64,000 bases of DNA from Neptunomonas marina. Its GTDB lineage: Bacteria > Pseudomonadota > Gammaproteobacteria > Pseudomonadales > Balneatricaceae. The position numbers and the translations under genes were made by a program. A model generated the notes under the pieces. It did no database searches. It saw nothing but the letters and a program-made list of their open reading frames with translations, and was not told where the DNA came from. Of the stretch, positions 33,782 to 42,864 are shown one piece after another. Within the stretch, counting starts at the first letter, position 1. Each line of letters begins with the position of its first letter. Location: assembly GCF_004005935.1 (NCBI RefSeq), contig NZ_SACQ01000004.1, forward strand, positions 248,001 to 312,000, in the 5' to 3' direction.

Positions 33782-34996
33782 TTAAGATACCACTGCAGCA
33801 CTATCAAGCAGAGTTTTAACGGTAGGCAAGCTCGATTCCCAACTAAAGTCCGCGATGACTCTGCTTCTCGCGGCTTTACCCATGTCAGTGTGTTTTGTCT
33901 CAACGATACGCACTACTGCATCAATCACTTCTTGAGCCGTATTAGCTAGCAAAACCTCTTGCTCTGGTATTGCAGAGATTCCCTCTAGCCCCATATCCGA
34001 AACAACAACGGGGGTCTCCATTGCCATGGCTTCGAGTACTTTATTCTGAATTCCACGGGCTATACGCATAGGAGCAACAGAAACCGCAGCTTGCGCAATA
34101 TATGGACGGATATCGTCAACGCGCCCAGTGACTTTGACACCAGGAAGCGCGTCTAATTGTTTAACTGACGATGCGGGGTTGCTACCCACGATATAAAAGG
34201 TCAACGCCTCAAATCGAGCCTTGAGTGTTGGCAGCACCTCTTCAACAAACCAAGTCACCGCATCAATATTAGGCCAATAATCCATAGCTCCCGTAAAAAC
34301 AACGGCAACTTCACCTTTACCATAAACGCTTGGGTAGTCATCTCTAGGGCGGAAAAATTCAGAATCGACACCATTATTGTAGAAGCCTATTTTATCGGCA
34401 TAAGCTGGCAACATTTCCCGAAAGAGCTGCGCCTCAGTTGAAGATACAAATAAGCTTGCGTCAAAGCTCTTAGCGATCCACTCTTCGTAGTTGAACAGGT
34501 ATTTAGCTTCGCGCCGATACACCCAACTCATAGGCCAGGATTTCTTTTCAGCATACTGCGCCCACTTATCTGAATCGATATCAACCAAATCCAGTACTGT
34601 TTTCTCAAAAGAAACAGCATCGCCATCTAAAAACTGAGCCATGGGCGAAGAGAACGCTACAGCTTTAGTGACGCCCTTGCGCTGGTTAATGTCGACAACC
34701 CAACGAGACAGCTCTTGGTTAGCATAGTAGGGAACGGATAAAGCTTGCCCGGTTAGTAACCCTCTGAGGCTACGCACCTTCGCCACCGTGGGGTTAATAC
34801 CGATGAAAAGACACTCTTCACACATCGCCTCCAACTCTTCGGTGTACGCCCAATCCTGCTCATCGTCGATAAAGCATCCTAAATAAACACGGTAATGCTT
34901 CACGAGGTATTTGAGCAGATTAAACGCCCGAATCTTATCGCCTTTATTGGGAGGAAAAGGAATACGGTGGCACAACAACAAGAGTGATGGTTTCAT
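33782..34996 (-). CDS. Sugar transferase, PEP-CTERM/EpsH1 system-associated (type 1)
   Basis: The 404-aa GT-B protein begins with L-L-L-L-C-H-R-I-P-F-P-P-N-K-G-D-K-I-R, the hallmark of the first sugar transferase of exosortase A loci. Further on are D-L-V-D-I-D-S-D-K-W, F-T-G-A-M-D-Y-W-P-N and the C-terminal V-L-E-A-M-A-M-E-T-P-V-V. It is cytoplasmic and membrane-associated at most. Its TAA is immediately followed by the exosortase ATG, and its ATG shares one base with the stop of the FemAB gene, so the unit is tightly coupled. The sugar is unknown. Confidence 0.92.
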   Translation of the reverse strand: MKPSLLLLCHRIPFPPNKGDKIRAFNLLKYLVKHYRVYLGCFIDDEQDWAYTEELEAMCEECLFIGINPTVAKVRSLRGLLTGQALSVPYYANQELSRWVVDINQRKGVTKAVAFSSPMAQFLDGDAVSFEKTVLDLVDIDSDKWAQYAEKKSWPMSWVYRREAKYLFNYEEWIAKSFDASLFVSSTEAQLFREMLPAYADKIGFYNNGVDSEFFRPRDDYPSVYGKGEVAVVFTGAMDYWPNIDAVTWFVEEVLPTLKARFEALTFYIVGSNPASSVKQLDALPGVKVTGRVDDIRPYIAQAAVSVAPMRIARGIQNKVLEAMAMETPVVVSDMGLEGISAIPEQEVLLANTAQEVIDAVVRIVETKHTDMGKAARSRVIADFSWESSLPTVKTLLDSAAVVS

Positions 34997-36024
34997 TAAC
35001 CGAGACTCCGAGAAAGCAGAGGTCCGAGGCGATTAGCTACCGGTAGTGGAAGCTTTTTCCACATATCGATAAACAGCTTATATTTAGGGTTGTTCGGGTT
35101 TACTTCTGGAATGGAGTCCGACTCTACAAGGAAAAACTCATAGTTGAGCAGCTCTGGCTCAAACCCCCACCCCTTTTTAAAGAGGTAAGGCCCAGTATCT
35201 TTTTTGCTACGACCAAAATCAAATACTCGATAGCCTTCATCAACAGAGCGGCGCATGAGTTCCCAATACATAAAATCATGTGCTTTTAGATGTTTAGCAC
35301 TATCAAAACTACCCGCGTAGTATGGCAAAACTTGGTCTTTGAAATAGAAGCTCATCAAACCAGCAACATCTTTACCTTCATGCGTAATCATCAGTACGCG
35401 GCAATCTTTACCAAACTCTTCTCGCAAGCAGCGAAATAACTTATGGGAAAAAACAGGCGTGCCTAAGTTTCTTACACTTTCTGCATACGTTGCGAAAAAG
35501 CGCTCCCAACCAGAATCCTCTTCACTCTGAAGGTTCGCTTTAATACCACCTCGAATCATTGCGCGACGCTTTCGAGGTATCGCCAACATGTTTTCTTCAT
35601 TGTCCTCAGAAAGCGATTTTCGAAACGTGTAATAAAGCTCTTTTGTTGGCCAGCCACTACTGGTCTGCTCGATATTACGCATCTCAAGCGCCGAGACTTT
35701 AAGTTCTTTAGCAAGCTCACATGCTCGCATGCGCAGCTCAGCTTCCGCTTGCTCATTCAGAGCGACAATGCCTCCATAAACACAGAACGGTGTTGACGTA
35801 AGCGCACTACCAAACAGCCGACTTTTAATGTGCACCAACGGTAGCACACCGACAATAGCGCCATCGTCCTCGGCATAAAGGAAGTATGTACGATGTTTAA
35901 AAGCGCGTTCAATAACGCGCTTCCAACCTGCTCGATGAAAGAAAGTGGCGGAATCCGCTTGCGCAACAAACGCGTCCCATTGCTCAAACTTTGATTCAGA
36001 TAATTCCAGTATCTGAAGACTCAT
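34996..36024 (-). CDS. FemAB family protein, XrtA-associated
   Basis: The 342-aa product belongs to the FemAB/GNAT-like group found in exosortase A loci: F-F-H-R-A-G-W-K-R-V-I, F-L-Y-A-E-D-D-G-A-I-V-G-V-L-P-L, Y-G-G-I-V-A, then A-G-L-M-S-F-Y-F-K-D and F-D-F-G-R-S-K. FemAB proteins transfer aminoacyl groups; in this setting it may add an aminoacyl or acyl group to the polymer or its lipid-linked precursor. The ATG at 36024 has GGAGAG before it; an upstream TTG at 36036 is less likely. It is a second acyltransferase of this kind, besides the gene at 18449. Confidence 0.92.
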   Translation of the reverse strand: MSLQILELSESKFEQWDAFVAQADSATFFHRAGWKRVIERAFKHRTYFLYAEDDGAIVGVLPLVHIKSRLFGSALTSTPFCVYGGIVALNEQAEAELRMRACELAKELKVSALEMRNIEQTSSGWPTKELYYTFRKSLSEDNEENMLAIPRKRRAMIRGGIKANLQSEEDSGWERFFATYAESVRNLGTPVFSHKLFRCLREEFGKDCRVLMITHEGKDVAGLMSFYFKDQVLPYYAGSFDSAKHLKAHDFMYWELMRRSVDEGYRVFDFGRSKKDTGPYLFKKGWGFEPELLNYEFFLVESDSIPEVNPNNPKYKLFIDMWKKLPLPVANRLGPLLSRSLG

Positions 36025-36049
36025 GTCACTCTCCAAAAAAATAGTTAAA

Positions 36050-36925
36050 TCATGCAGGACAAACAGCTTTGCGCGCTGCTGCTATCTCTTGTGCAAACAC
36101 TTCATCCATACGCCCCCAAGCGAAGTCACCTAAGAGCTGATCTAAACGAGGTTCCATACGTGCCAAGTTGATGTAGTGCCTAAACTTGGTTTTTATCGGA
36201 ATATCCCCGACACGAGGCTGTTCAGGGTCAACTTCCCATGGATGAAAATAAAAGTTACATGCTTGCTGCTCTTTCACATTCACTTGCTGCAAAGCCCATC
36301 GCGTCAAAGCATAAGGAAAGAAACGGAACCAACCGCCCCCGCCGAAATTAATGTTTTTTCCCATCACAGGATAAGTGGTCACAGGGATCTCGGCTAACTT
36401 TCCATCCGCTACCGAAAATGCAAAGCGTGATGCGCTCTGCATACCGTAGTGGTCATGCTGGATTGGCACGACACTTGAGCTGTACACATGACCACTTTCA
36501 ACTAACGTTTCAAACGCCCATAGGTTATCTTCACAAATAGAGTAGCTCGGAGCACGATACCCGGAAATTTCTACGCCACCCACATCTTCGAGAACCGCTT
36601 TCGTTCTGGACACATCTTGAAAAAATGCCTCCGGTGTAAAACCCGTCACTCTCTGATGATCCCAGCCATGACTAGCTAACTCATGCCCCTCTTCTACAAT
36701 GCGGCGCACCATATTAGGGTACTTTTCAGCAAGCCAGCCCAATGTAAAGAATGTTGCCTTGACGCTATGTGAATCAAACAGCGCTAATATGCGATCCATA
36801 TTGCGCTCAACTCGGCATTCTTTATCTCCCCAAGCGTCGCGATCAATGTGAGACTCAAAAGCAGAGACCTGGAAGTAATCTTCCACATCGACTGTCATAG
36901 CGTTAATAATGGGCTGATGACTCAC
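36050..36925 (-). CDS. XrtA-associated polysaccharide deacetylase
   Basis: The 291-aa product matches the NodB-type deacetylase group of exosortase A loci. It starts with A-M-T-V-D-V-E-D-Y-F-Q-V-S-A-F. The metal-binding E-L-A-S-H-G-W-D-H follows, then G-Y-R-A-P-S-Y-S-I, and the C-terminal extension is typical of the group (F-Y-F-H-P-W-E-V-D-P-E-Q-P-R). It probably removes acetyl groups from the exopolysaccharide or its precursor. The start is GTG at 36925, 4 bases into the WecB stop region, with AGGAG upstream. Confidence 0.92.
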   Translation of the reverse strand: MSHQPIINAMTVDVEDYFQVSAFESHIDRDAWGDKECRVERNMDRILALFDSHSVKATFFTLGWLAEKYPNMVRRIVEEGHELASHGWDHQRVTGFTPEAFFQDVSRTKAVLEDVGGVEISGYRAPSYSICEDNLWAFETLVESGHVYSSSVVPIQHDHYGMQSASRFAFSVADGKLAEIPVTTYPVMGKNINFGGGGWFRFFPYALTRWALQQVNVKEQQACNFYFHPWEVDPEQPRVGDIPIKTKFRHYINLARMEPRLDQLLGDFAWGRMDEVFAQEIAAARKAVCPA

Positions 36926-38079
36926 TCAGAAGACTCCTGAGTAAACTGTTGTCGACACCAGCCTTCGGTAATTTCAACAATACGCTCGGCCGCTTTGCCA
37001 TCCCAATACTCAGGACGAGAAGAGCCTTTGGCAGTACCAAGCATAACTGTGTTGAAAGCAGCCCGAATAGCCTCTGGGTCTGTACCAACAATCGTGTTAG
37101 TACCCTCATCGACAGTAATTGGGCGCTCAGTATTTTCTCGCAGCGTCAAACAAGGTGTACCTAAAGCCGTTGTTTCTTCTTGAATACCCCCAGAGTCTGT
37201 CAATACAACAGAGGCCCGATCCATCAAGCCGAGCATTTCCAAATAACCCATTGGTGGGAGCATGTGGATATTGGCATCAGACAGTAATTTATCGAAACCA
37301 CCCTGCTCTATTTTTGCCTTAGTACGCGGGTGCACTGGGAAGACAAGTGGCAACTCGTTGCTAATCGAAACCAGTGTATTAAGCAACCTTTCTAACACGA
37401 TGGGGTCGTCAACATTCGAGGGACGATGCAGCGTTAGAAGTCCAAACGTTTGCGCCAAAGAAGATGCGTGATCGGTTTCTAGATGTTGTTTAAACGTCTG
37501 TGCAGGCTCAATTGCTCTTGGCAAGTTATATAGCAGCGTATCAATCATTACATTGCCAACAAAGTGAACTTTCTCTGCAGCAATACCTTCCGCCGTCAAG
37601 TTCCCCTCAGCCGAGCGCTCAGTCGTAAACAGAAGGTCTGATAGTTGATCGGTCAAGATTCTGTTGATCTCTTCTGGCATAGCGCGATCGCCGCTTCTTA
37701 ACCCAGATTCAACATGAATAACGTTGATACCTTTCTTCACGGCAACTAACGCGCACGCAATCGTCGAATTAACATCACCGACTACAAGCACCAAATGTGG
37801 ATTCACGCGATCCATGACTGGCTCAAACGCTGTCATAATATTCGCCGTTTGCACCGCATGTGAGCCCGAACCAACACCAAGATCAACATCTGGCTCAGGT
37901 ATTCCAAGCTGTTCGAAAAAAGACTCTTTCATCGCCTTGTCATAGTGTTGCCCCGTATGAACCAGCGTCGCTTCAAAGCGGTCGTTTGCTTCCAAAGCTC
38001 GCATGATCGGAGCAATCTTCATGAAATTCGGGCGCGCGCCCACAATACAGATAACTCTATATTTTTCGAAATTAAGCAT
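36922..38079 (-). CDS. wecB: UDP-N-acetylglucosamine 2-epimerase (non-hydrolysing)
   Basis: The 385-aa enzyme interconverts UDP-GlcNAc and UDP-ManNAc in the cytoplasm. Conserved blocks are V-G-A-R-P-N-F-M-K-I-A-P, V-H-T-G-Q-H-Y-D, V-V-G-D-V-N-S-T, H-V-E-S-G-L-R-S, T-L-H-R-P-S-N-V-D and T-D-S-G-G-I-Q-E-E. The length is typical. It probably supplies ManNAc, or a ManNAc-derived sugar, to the polymer. It sits where many exosortase A loci encode the XrtA-associated ATPase, which is absent here. It overlaps the deacetylase gene by 4 bases and follows the beta-barrel gene by 13. Confidence 0.94.
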   Translation of the reverse strand: MLNFEKYRVICIVGARPNFMKIAPIMRALEANDRFEATLVHTGQHYDKAMKESFFEQLGIPEPDVDLGVGSGSHAVQTANIMTAFEPVMDRVNPHLVLVVGDVNSTIACALVAVKKGINVIHVESGLRSGDRAMPEEINRILTDQLSDLLFTTERSAEGNLTAEGIAAEKVHFVGNVMIDTLLYNLPRAIEPAQTFKQHLETDHASSLAQTFGLLTLHRPSNVDDPIVLERLLNTLVSISNELPLVFPVHPRTKAKIEQGGFDKLLSDANIHMLPPMGYLEMLGLMDRASVVLTDSGGIQEETTALGTPCLTLRENTERPITVDEGTNTIVGTDPEAIRAAFNTVMLGTAKGSSRPEYWDGKAAERIVEITEGWCRQQFTQESSE

Positions 38080-38092
38080 AAAAATCTCTTAT

Positions 38093-39520
38093 TTAAAGGC
38101 GAGTAGTAAAACGCAACTGAATTCGATTTTCCTGATACGAGTCACCAACATTGGCATCTCGATCTATGAACTGGTAAAGAAAGCCCACGCTTGTGTCATC
38201 ATCTAAACGACGATCCCAACCCAAACGAAGTTCATACTCATCAGCTTCCTCAGTGCCCCGGGACGACCGAGTACCGATAAGACCTACATTAAGAGTAGAT
38301 ACCCGTGAGATCTGTCGCGAAAATGAAAGCCCAAGCTCACTCACTTCCTCATCATCACGTCCATCTTCATAATCTAGATTGGAATACGAGATATCTAACC
38401 CAAACTTAGATCGGCGACCACTGACAGACCAGCCCAATTTCAGCTTCTCGTTAATAAAAGCGCCCTCTGTCACACTATTGGCACTAAGTTGCTGGACTAA
38501 TTGCGTAAAAGGATCGACCGGATCACCTGCAGCGTCTCTATCGCTGAATGTAGACTGCCCTTCAATAAGGGAGTTAGAGTCAGATAGGTCTCGACTATAA
38601 CTTAAAGTCAACACACTACGTTTTAACTTGTGCGACAGCTCAAGAGTCGGGGTTGAGCCGAAAAATCTATCAACGTACCCAACGTTTAGGCGCGTTCTCG
38701 ACGATGGAGTCCATACCGCTCCAACTTTCCATATACGGCCATCATTTGTATCGCGAACAGTTTCAAAATCGTTGTTTTCTCGACCAATTGTACCAGTCAA
38801 AGCAAAGTGTTCCGTAAACTGGTATCCGAGGCCGGCCTGAATAGTAGAGAAGCTCGACGCGCTATTATCAGTGTCTGTATCTCGGTAATCTGCACTCAGA
38901 GACACCGTAGCTTTACTGCCTGCGAGCTCGCGGGCCACCTCGAACTCCGCCCCAGAAGTATCTGCTCCACTCACGCTGTCGTCAGAGCTTTCTTGACCCT
39001 GAAAAAATGTCGCCAGCTTAAAGCGATTGCCATTTTGATACGTTTTCTGAAGATACGGCTCTATGCGGTATGTATAAGTCTCGGTACGGTTGCTATTCCT
39101 ATTGAGAGGATCATCACCATTAGTGGGTCCTAACGCATCAATCGAGCGCTGCGAAACCTGGAGATTCGTATCCAGATAAGCAAAATTCTCGATCAGCTCT
39201 GTATCAAAACTCGAACTAATTCTCGGCGAGAAGCGATCAACATCTTCACCGCCAGCCGTTAGTTCAGCACTACCAATAAAACTAAATCTAGCGCGACCAC
39301 CATCTCTCTTGATCAAAAGGTTTGGCGAAACTTTCGTAACAAATTCAGACGAACCACTCTCGTCATCACTGCTGCCATTATCCGAGTAAATACTCGACAC
39401 AGAAAACCCTGCTTCCGTTTTCCAGTCTCTCGCTTGCGCTTGCGTTACACTGAATGCAACGCAAGCCGACAAACCACAGACCACCAAACGGCAATGGTCT
39501 TTTCTACGTACGCCCGCCAT
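38093..39520 (-). CDS. Outer-membrane beta-barrel protein, PEP-CTERM system-associated
   Basis: The product of about 475 aa has a signal peptide ending near V-T-Q-A-Q-A and a long run of short amphipathic strands with alternating aromatic and polar residues. It ends Q-L-R-F-T-T-R-L, as in outer-membrane barrels. This fits the uncharacterised barrel family of exosortase A loci, which may form the outer-membrane export channel for the polysaccharide. The start is uncertain: ATGs at 39544, 39532, 39526 and 39520 are all in frame and all lie inside the tyrosine-rich tail codons of the upstream autokinase gene. I chose the last because the basic signal-peptide start follows. Confidence 0.85.
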   Translation of the reverse strand: MAGVRRKDHCRLVVCGLSACVAFSVTQAQARDWKTEAGFSVSSIYSDNGSSDDESGSSEFVTKVSPNLLIKRDGGRARFSFIGSAELTAGGEDVDRFSPRISSSFDTELIENFAYLDTNLQVSQRSIDALGPTNGDDPLNRNSNRTETYTYRIEPYLQKTYQNGNRFKLATFFQGQESSDDSVSGADTSGAEFEVARELAGSKATVSLSADYRDTDTDNSASSFSTIQAGLGYQFTEHFALTGTIGRENNDFETVRDTNDGRIWKVGAVWTPSSRTRLNVGYVDRFFGSTPTLELSHKLKRSVLTLSYSRDLSDSNSLIEGQSTFSDRDAAGDPVDPFTQLVQQLSANSVTEGAFINEKLKLGWSVSGRRSKFGLDISYSNLDYEDGRDDEEVSELGLSFSRQISRVSTLNVGLIGTRSSRGTEEADEYELRLGWDRRLDDDTSVGFLYQFIDRDANVGDSYQENRIQLRFTTRL

Positions 39521-40415
39521 AACCATACCCATATCCGTATCCATACCTCGCTGAAGCTTTGATATTTGAACGGTTCAACACCATACCTACGACCGTATCA
39601 TTGCCGATATACTGAAGCGCGTCAGTAACGGCCTCGTGAGAAGTTTTTCCCGCAGCGACAACAAATACAATTTGACCCATAAAGTTTGCAAGCACGCGCG
39701 CTTCAGTGGTCAACAATAGTGGTGGCGAATCAAACACGATAATCCGATCAGGGTAGCGCTGCGAAAGCTCTAACATAAAGCTCTTCATATCATCACTTGC
39801 CAGCAACTCCGTAGCGCGCTGATGCAACTTGCCAGACGGCAAAATTCGCAAATTAGGAATATTCGTTTTCAGGACGACATCTCTAAAACCTAGCGTTTTA
39901 TCTTCAAGCAAGTCGATCAGACCAACACTATCCTTTGGAACCCCTAACAACGCGCCCGCGGAAGCTTTCGAAACATCAGCATCAACGAAGAGCACAGACT
40001 TCCCTTGCTCCATCGCGATACTCAGCGCTAGATTAACCGCCGAAAATGTCTTCCCCTCTCCCGGCAACGCACTAGCTACCATGATTAGGTTAGCATGCTG
40101 CACTTCTGTAGCACCTTTGCCATCAATATTCAGCAACAAAGGTCGCTTAATACCACGATACTCTTCAGCGATTTGGCTGTTAGGCATCGAGGGAGAAAGC
40201 ATACCCAACGCAGCCAAACGAGATACCGGAATATTAATAAAGCCATGTTCAGACTCTACACCCTCTGGCACAACAGAAGTAGCTGGCTGCTGCGGCGCGC
40301 TACTAACGGGCTCAGCAGCTACCACCTCTTCCTGAGAGGCCGACAGATTTGAGGAATTAGCGCCCACATCTTGATTCTTATCCAGATTGCGAATCGCTTT
40401 CTCTATAATACTCAT
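39504..40415 (-). CDS. XrtA-associated tyrosine autokinase (BY-kinase)
   Basis: The 303-aa cytoplasmic kinase has the BY-kinase P-loop (A-S-A-L-P-G-E-G-K-T-F-S-A-V-N-L-A, about residues 113-129), Walker A' (V-L-F-V-D-A-D-V) and Walker B (I-I-V-F-D-S-P-P-L-L). Its C-terminus ends with a tyrosine cluster (R-Y-G-Y-G-Y-G-Y-G-Y-G-G), the autophosphorylation sites that regulate the polysaccharide copolymerase. It pairs with the chain-length protein encoded just upstream, which supplies the membrane domain; GGGGAGG precedes its ATG and the two genes overlap by 4 bases. The low-molecular-weight phosphatase at 6372-6899 is the likely opposing enzyme. Confidence 0.94.
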   Translation of the reverse strand: MSIIEKAIRNLDKNQDVGANSSNLSASQEEVVAAEPVSSAPQQPATSVVPEGVESEHGFINIPVSRLAALGMLSPSMPNSQIAEEYRGIKRPLLLNIDGKGATEVQHANLIMVASALPGEGKTFSAVNLALSIAMEQGKSVLFVDADVSKASAGALLGVPKDSVGLIDLLEDKTLGFRDVVLKTNIPNLRILPSGKLHQRATELLASDDMKSFMLELSQRYPDRIIVFDSPPLLLTTEARVLANFMGQIVFVVAAGKTSHEAVTDALQYIGNDTVVGMVLNRSNIKASARYGYGYGYGYGGRT

Positions 40416-41992
40416 GCGCCTCCCCTTATAGCCTGAAGCAGCGAGCTAACGCCTGACGTTTGAGCATCAAGCACTGAAATACCAACAAATACTAAAATCA
40501 AACACGAGAACACAGAGAAAAAGAGCACGTTATTTAGCAAGCTTCGACGCTTATCTGACGATGTTTTAATCTCAGCAACCGCACCCAACACAGGGAGACC
40601 TGTCACCTGCGTCAGCGACTCTCTGGTAATAAATACAGGCTTAAACAATGAAATAACAAATGCTAAACCAGCCCCTGCGCCAAGCGCTAAAATAAAGACA
40701 ACAGCATTTAGCAGTAGCTTATTCGGCTCATTTGGTTCAAGCGGCACGAACGGAGGATCTATCACGCGAAACTTTACATCATTTGCTTGCTGCTCAACAT
40801 TGTCCGAAATCCGAGCTGATTCACGGCGTTTCAGCAGTGTATTATGCTGAGCCGATATCACATCGTAATCACGGTTCAATTGCTGCAGCTCGCTTTCGAT
40901 AAGCGGAATATTATCCACTTTCTCTTCAAGACTCTTAACGCGACGAGCATACTCATCCACTCGCGTTTTAAGCTCAGCTTCAGTCGCTTCAGTTTGCGCC
41001 AACATAGTTCGCATCTGCTGATAAACTGGACTATTCAAAAGCCCCGAGAATTGCTCAGGCAAATTGCTTTCAGCTCGCGCTATTGCACTTCCCTTCTTCG
41101 CCTCTAATGACGCAATAACCTCCTTGACTTGCAGGACATTAGGATGGCGATCCGTATACTTCAGCGCTAATGTATCCAACTGCTGTTCGAGTGCAGAGAT
41201 ACGCTCATCAATCGCTAGGACTTCAGGCGAGTCATCAGCCTGCCCTGCCAAGAAGACTGGTTCTTCTCCATCGATTTGGCGAACAAGCTCTGCTTTACGG
41301 TTGCGTGTTTCACGTAACTGCAAGGAAGCAGCCTCAAGCTGACCACGTTCGATCTCCAAACGCTTATAATAACCACCTGTCTCACCAGGCAACACACCTA
41401 CGTTACGCTGTTTAAAGTCAGCTAGGCGTGCTTCAGCTTCAATAAGGCGCTGCTCATAATCTGCTATTTGCTTATCAAGGAACTCTTGCGCACCACTACT
41501 ATCCTTACGCTTATCACCAAGGGCACTTTCAACAAATACAGTAATTAACGACTGAACGACTTTTTTGGCAGTATTTCGGTCTTCATGCTTAAAGGATATC
41601 GAGTAAAGCGAAGCGTTTCTTCGCTCTCCGGCCAACGAAATCGAGCGGCGCAAGTTATCGAGCAACTCCTCCTTCTCGCCGTCATTCTTTACATAAAGAT
41701 CCAGATCCGCCATACGCATCAGCTTTTCCAGATTCGGCCGACTTAGCAGGGTTCGGCTCATAAGAGCAATCCGCTGATCCACATCAGGCTGGATTGCTAA
41801 ACCACGCAACAAAGGCCTAAGAACCGAGTTGGTATCCACATGTATACGGGCCGTAGCAATATATTTTTCTGGTGTCAGTGATACAGCTAACCAACCACCC
41901 ATGGCAATTAACCAAACCAGAACTAAACCGACCCAACGAAAGCGCCACGCGCCCCATAATGCACTGTGTAACTGAGCAACAATCTCACGCAT
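40412..41992 (-). CDS. XrtA-associated polysaccharide chain-length determinant (Wzz/PCP-type)
   Basis: The 526-aa inner-membrane protein has a transmembrane segment near residues 18-38 (W-V-G-L-V-L-V-W-L-I-A-M-G-G-W). A long periplasmic coiled-coil region follows (residues about 160-410, with E-R-G-Q-L-E-A-A and E-Q-Q-L-D-T-L-A). A second membrane segment lies near residues 430-450, followed by a cytoplasmic segment and a third hydrophobic stretch near the C-terminus. The N-terminal Wzz-type domain has I-A-T-A-R-I-H-V-D-T-N-S-V-L-R-P-L. It controls polymer length and export together with the autokinase. Confidence 0.93.
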   Translation of the reverse strand: MREIVAQLHSALWGAWRFRWVGLVLVWLIAMGGWLAVSLTPEKYIATARIHVDTNSVLRPLLRGLAIQPDVDQRIALMSRTLLSRPNLEKLMRMADLDLYVKNDGEKEELLDNLRRSISLAGERRNASLYSISFKHEDRNTAKKVVQSLITVFVESALGDKRKDSSGAQEFLDKQIADYEQRLIEAEARLADFKQRNVGVLPGETGGYYKRLEIERGQLEAASLQLRETRNRKAELVRQIDGEEPVFLAGQADDSPEVLAIDERISALEQQLDTLALKYTDRHPNVLQVKEVIASLEAKKGSAIARAESNLPEQFSGLLNSPVYQQMRTMLAQTEATEAELKTRVDEYARRVKSLEEKVDNIPLIESELQQLNRDYDVISAQHNTLLKRRESARISDNVEQQANDVKFRVIDPPFVPLEPNEPNKLLLNAVVFILALGAGAGLAFVISLFKPVFITRESLTQVTGLPVLGAVAEIKTSSDKRRSLLNNVLFFSVFSCLILVFVGISVLDAQTSGVSSLLQAIRGGA

Positions 41993-42022
41993 TGATTTTT
42001 ATACGCCCTTGTAAAAAGAAGA

Positions 42023-42658
42023 TTAAAACCAGGCTTCAGGAATTACTACGATGTCGCCAGGCTTCATCGCCATGTTCGCAGCGATATCACCTTCATTAAG
42101 GAGCGAATCCAAACGCAAGCTATAAGTCTGCTGCTCACCGTCTACCATACGAATGAGCTTAGCCGCATCTCCGTCTGCAAACTCATTAAGGCCACCCACC
42201 AAAATCATGACATCAAGCAGAGTCATGTGCTTAGAGTAAGGGACACCTGTGGGGCTAACGCCATCACCAACAACCCTAATCTGCTGATCAGGAATGGTGA
42301 CAAACTCGTCAATAATGACAGTTACAATAGGGTTCTTGATATATTGGGAGTAGACCTCTTCGATCTCGCGCGCGAGCTCGGTGGAGGTTCTTCCGCTCGC
42401 CTGCAGATCTTCTGCTAAGCGCGTTGTAATCTTGCCATCTGGGCGAACCGGCACGGTTACGGAAAGATCGTCATTACCCCATACGAAGATCTGCACGTCA
42501 TCGCCAGGTCCAATAACATAGTTGTAGTCGTATTCAGCAAAGCGCTCCTCTTCAGCAACCATCGGATGATCTGAGTTAATGCTACAGCCGGATAACACAG
42601 CCGCACACACTGCCAAAGGTAGAGACTTTCTCAAAAACTTCGATACAAAAAGGTGCAC
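42023..42658 (-). CDS. XrtA-associated polysaccharide export lipoprotein (Wza-type)
   Basis: The 211-aa product has a lipoprotein signal with lipobox V-L-S-G-C (mature N-terminal cysteine), then the polysaccharide-export domain (Y-V-I-G-P-G-D-D-V-Q-I-F-V-W, R-P-D-G-K-I-T) and a SLBB-type segment (I-R-V-V-G-D-G-V-S-P-T-G). It is likely anchored in the outer membrane and forms part of the export channel. I chose the GTG at 42658 because GGAGG lies just upstream; a longer frame begins at 42706. It is the first gene of the 15-gene minus-strand run. A hairpin-like inverted repeat lies 36 bases upstream. Confidence 0.92.
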   Translation of the reverse strand: MHLFVSKFLRKSLPLAVCAAVLSGCSINSDHPMVAEEERFAEYDYNYVIGPGDDVQIFVWGNDDLSVTVPVRPDGKITTRLAEDLQASGRTSTELAREIEEVYSQYIKNPIVTVIIDEFVTIPDQQIRVVGDGVSPTGVPYSKHMTLLDVMILVGGLNEFADGDAAKLIRMVDGEQQTYSLRLDSLLNEGDIAANMAMKPGDIVVIPEAWF

Positions 42659-42693
42659 TTCCTCGCCCTCCAAAATCAGGTTCCAATACTCTA

Positions 42694-42710
42694 CAAAGTA
42701 GGACACTTTG
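42694..42710. promoter_or_regulatory. Inverted repeat upstream of the exopolysaccharide run
   Basis: CAAAGT-AGGAC-ACTTTG is a perfect 6-base inverted repeat, 36 bases upstream of the export lipoprotein's GTG. The same arms, with a 6-base spacer, occur at 43602-43619 upstream of the acyltransferase gene. It is a candidate operator for a regulator shared by the two transcripts. The rest of 42711-42864 holds an imperfect G-rich/C-rich hairpin at 42811-42830 and nothing else recognised. Confidence 0.35.
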
Positions 42711-42864
42711 GCCCATTACGCACACACCGTTGTCAATCTAACATACAAAAATGTCAGATCGAATAACTACTTATCGAGCCAATACGGGGAACACTATCGA
42801 TATAGAATTAGGGGAGGCATGATACCCCCCTGAAAATGACGACAAGATGAACGCAGCCAATTGG

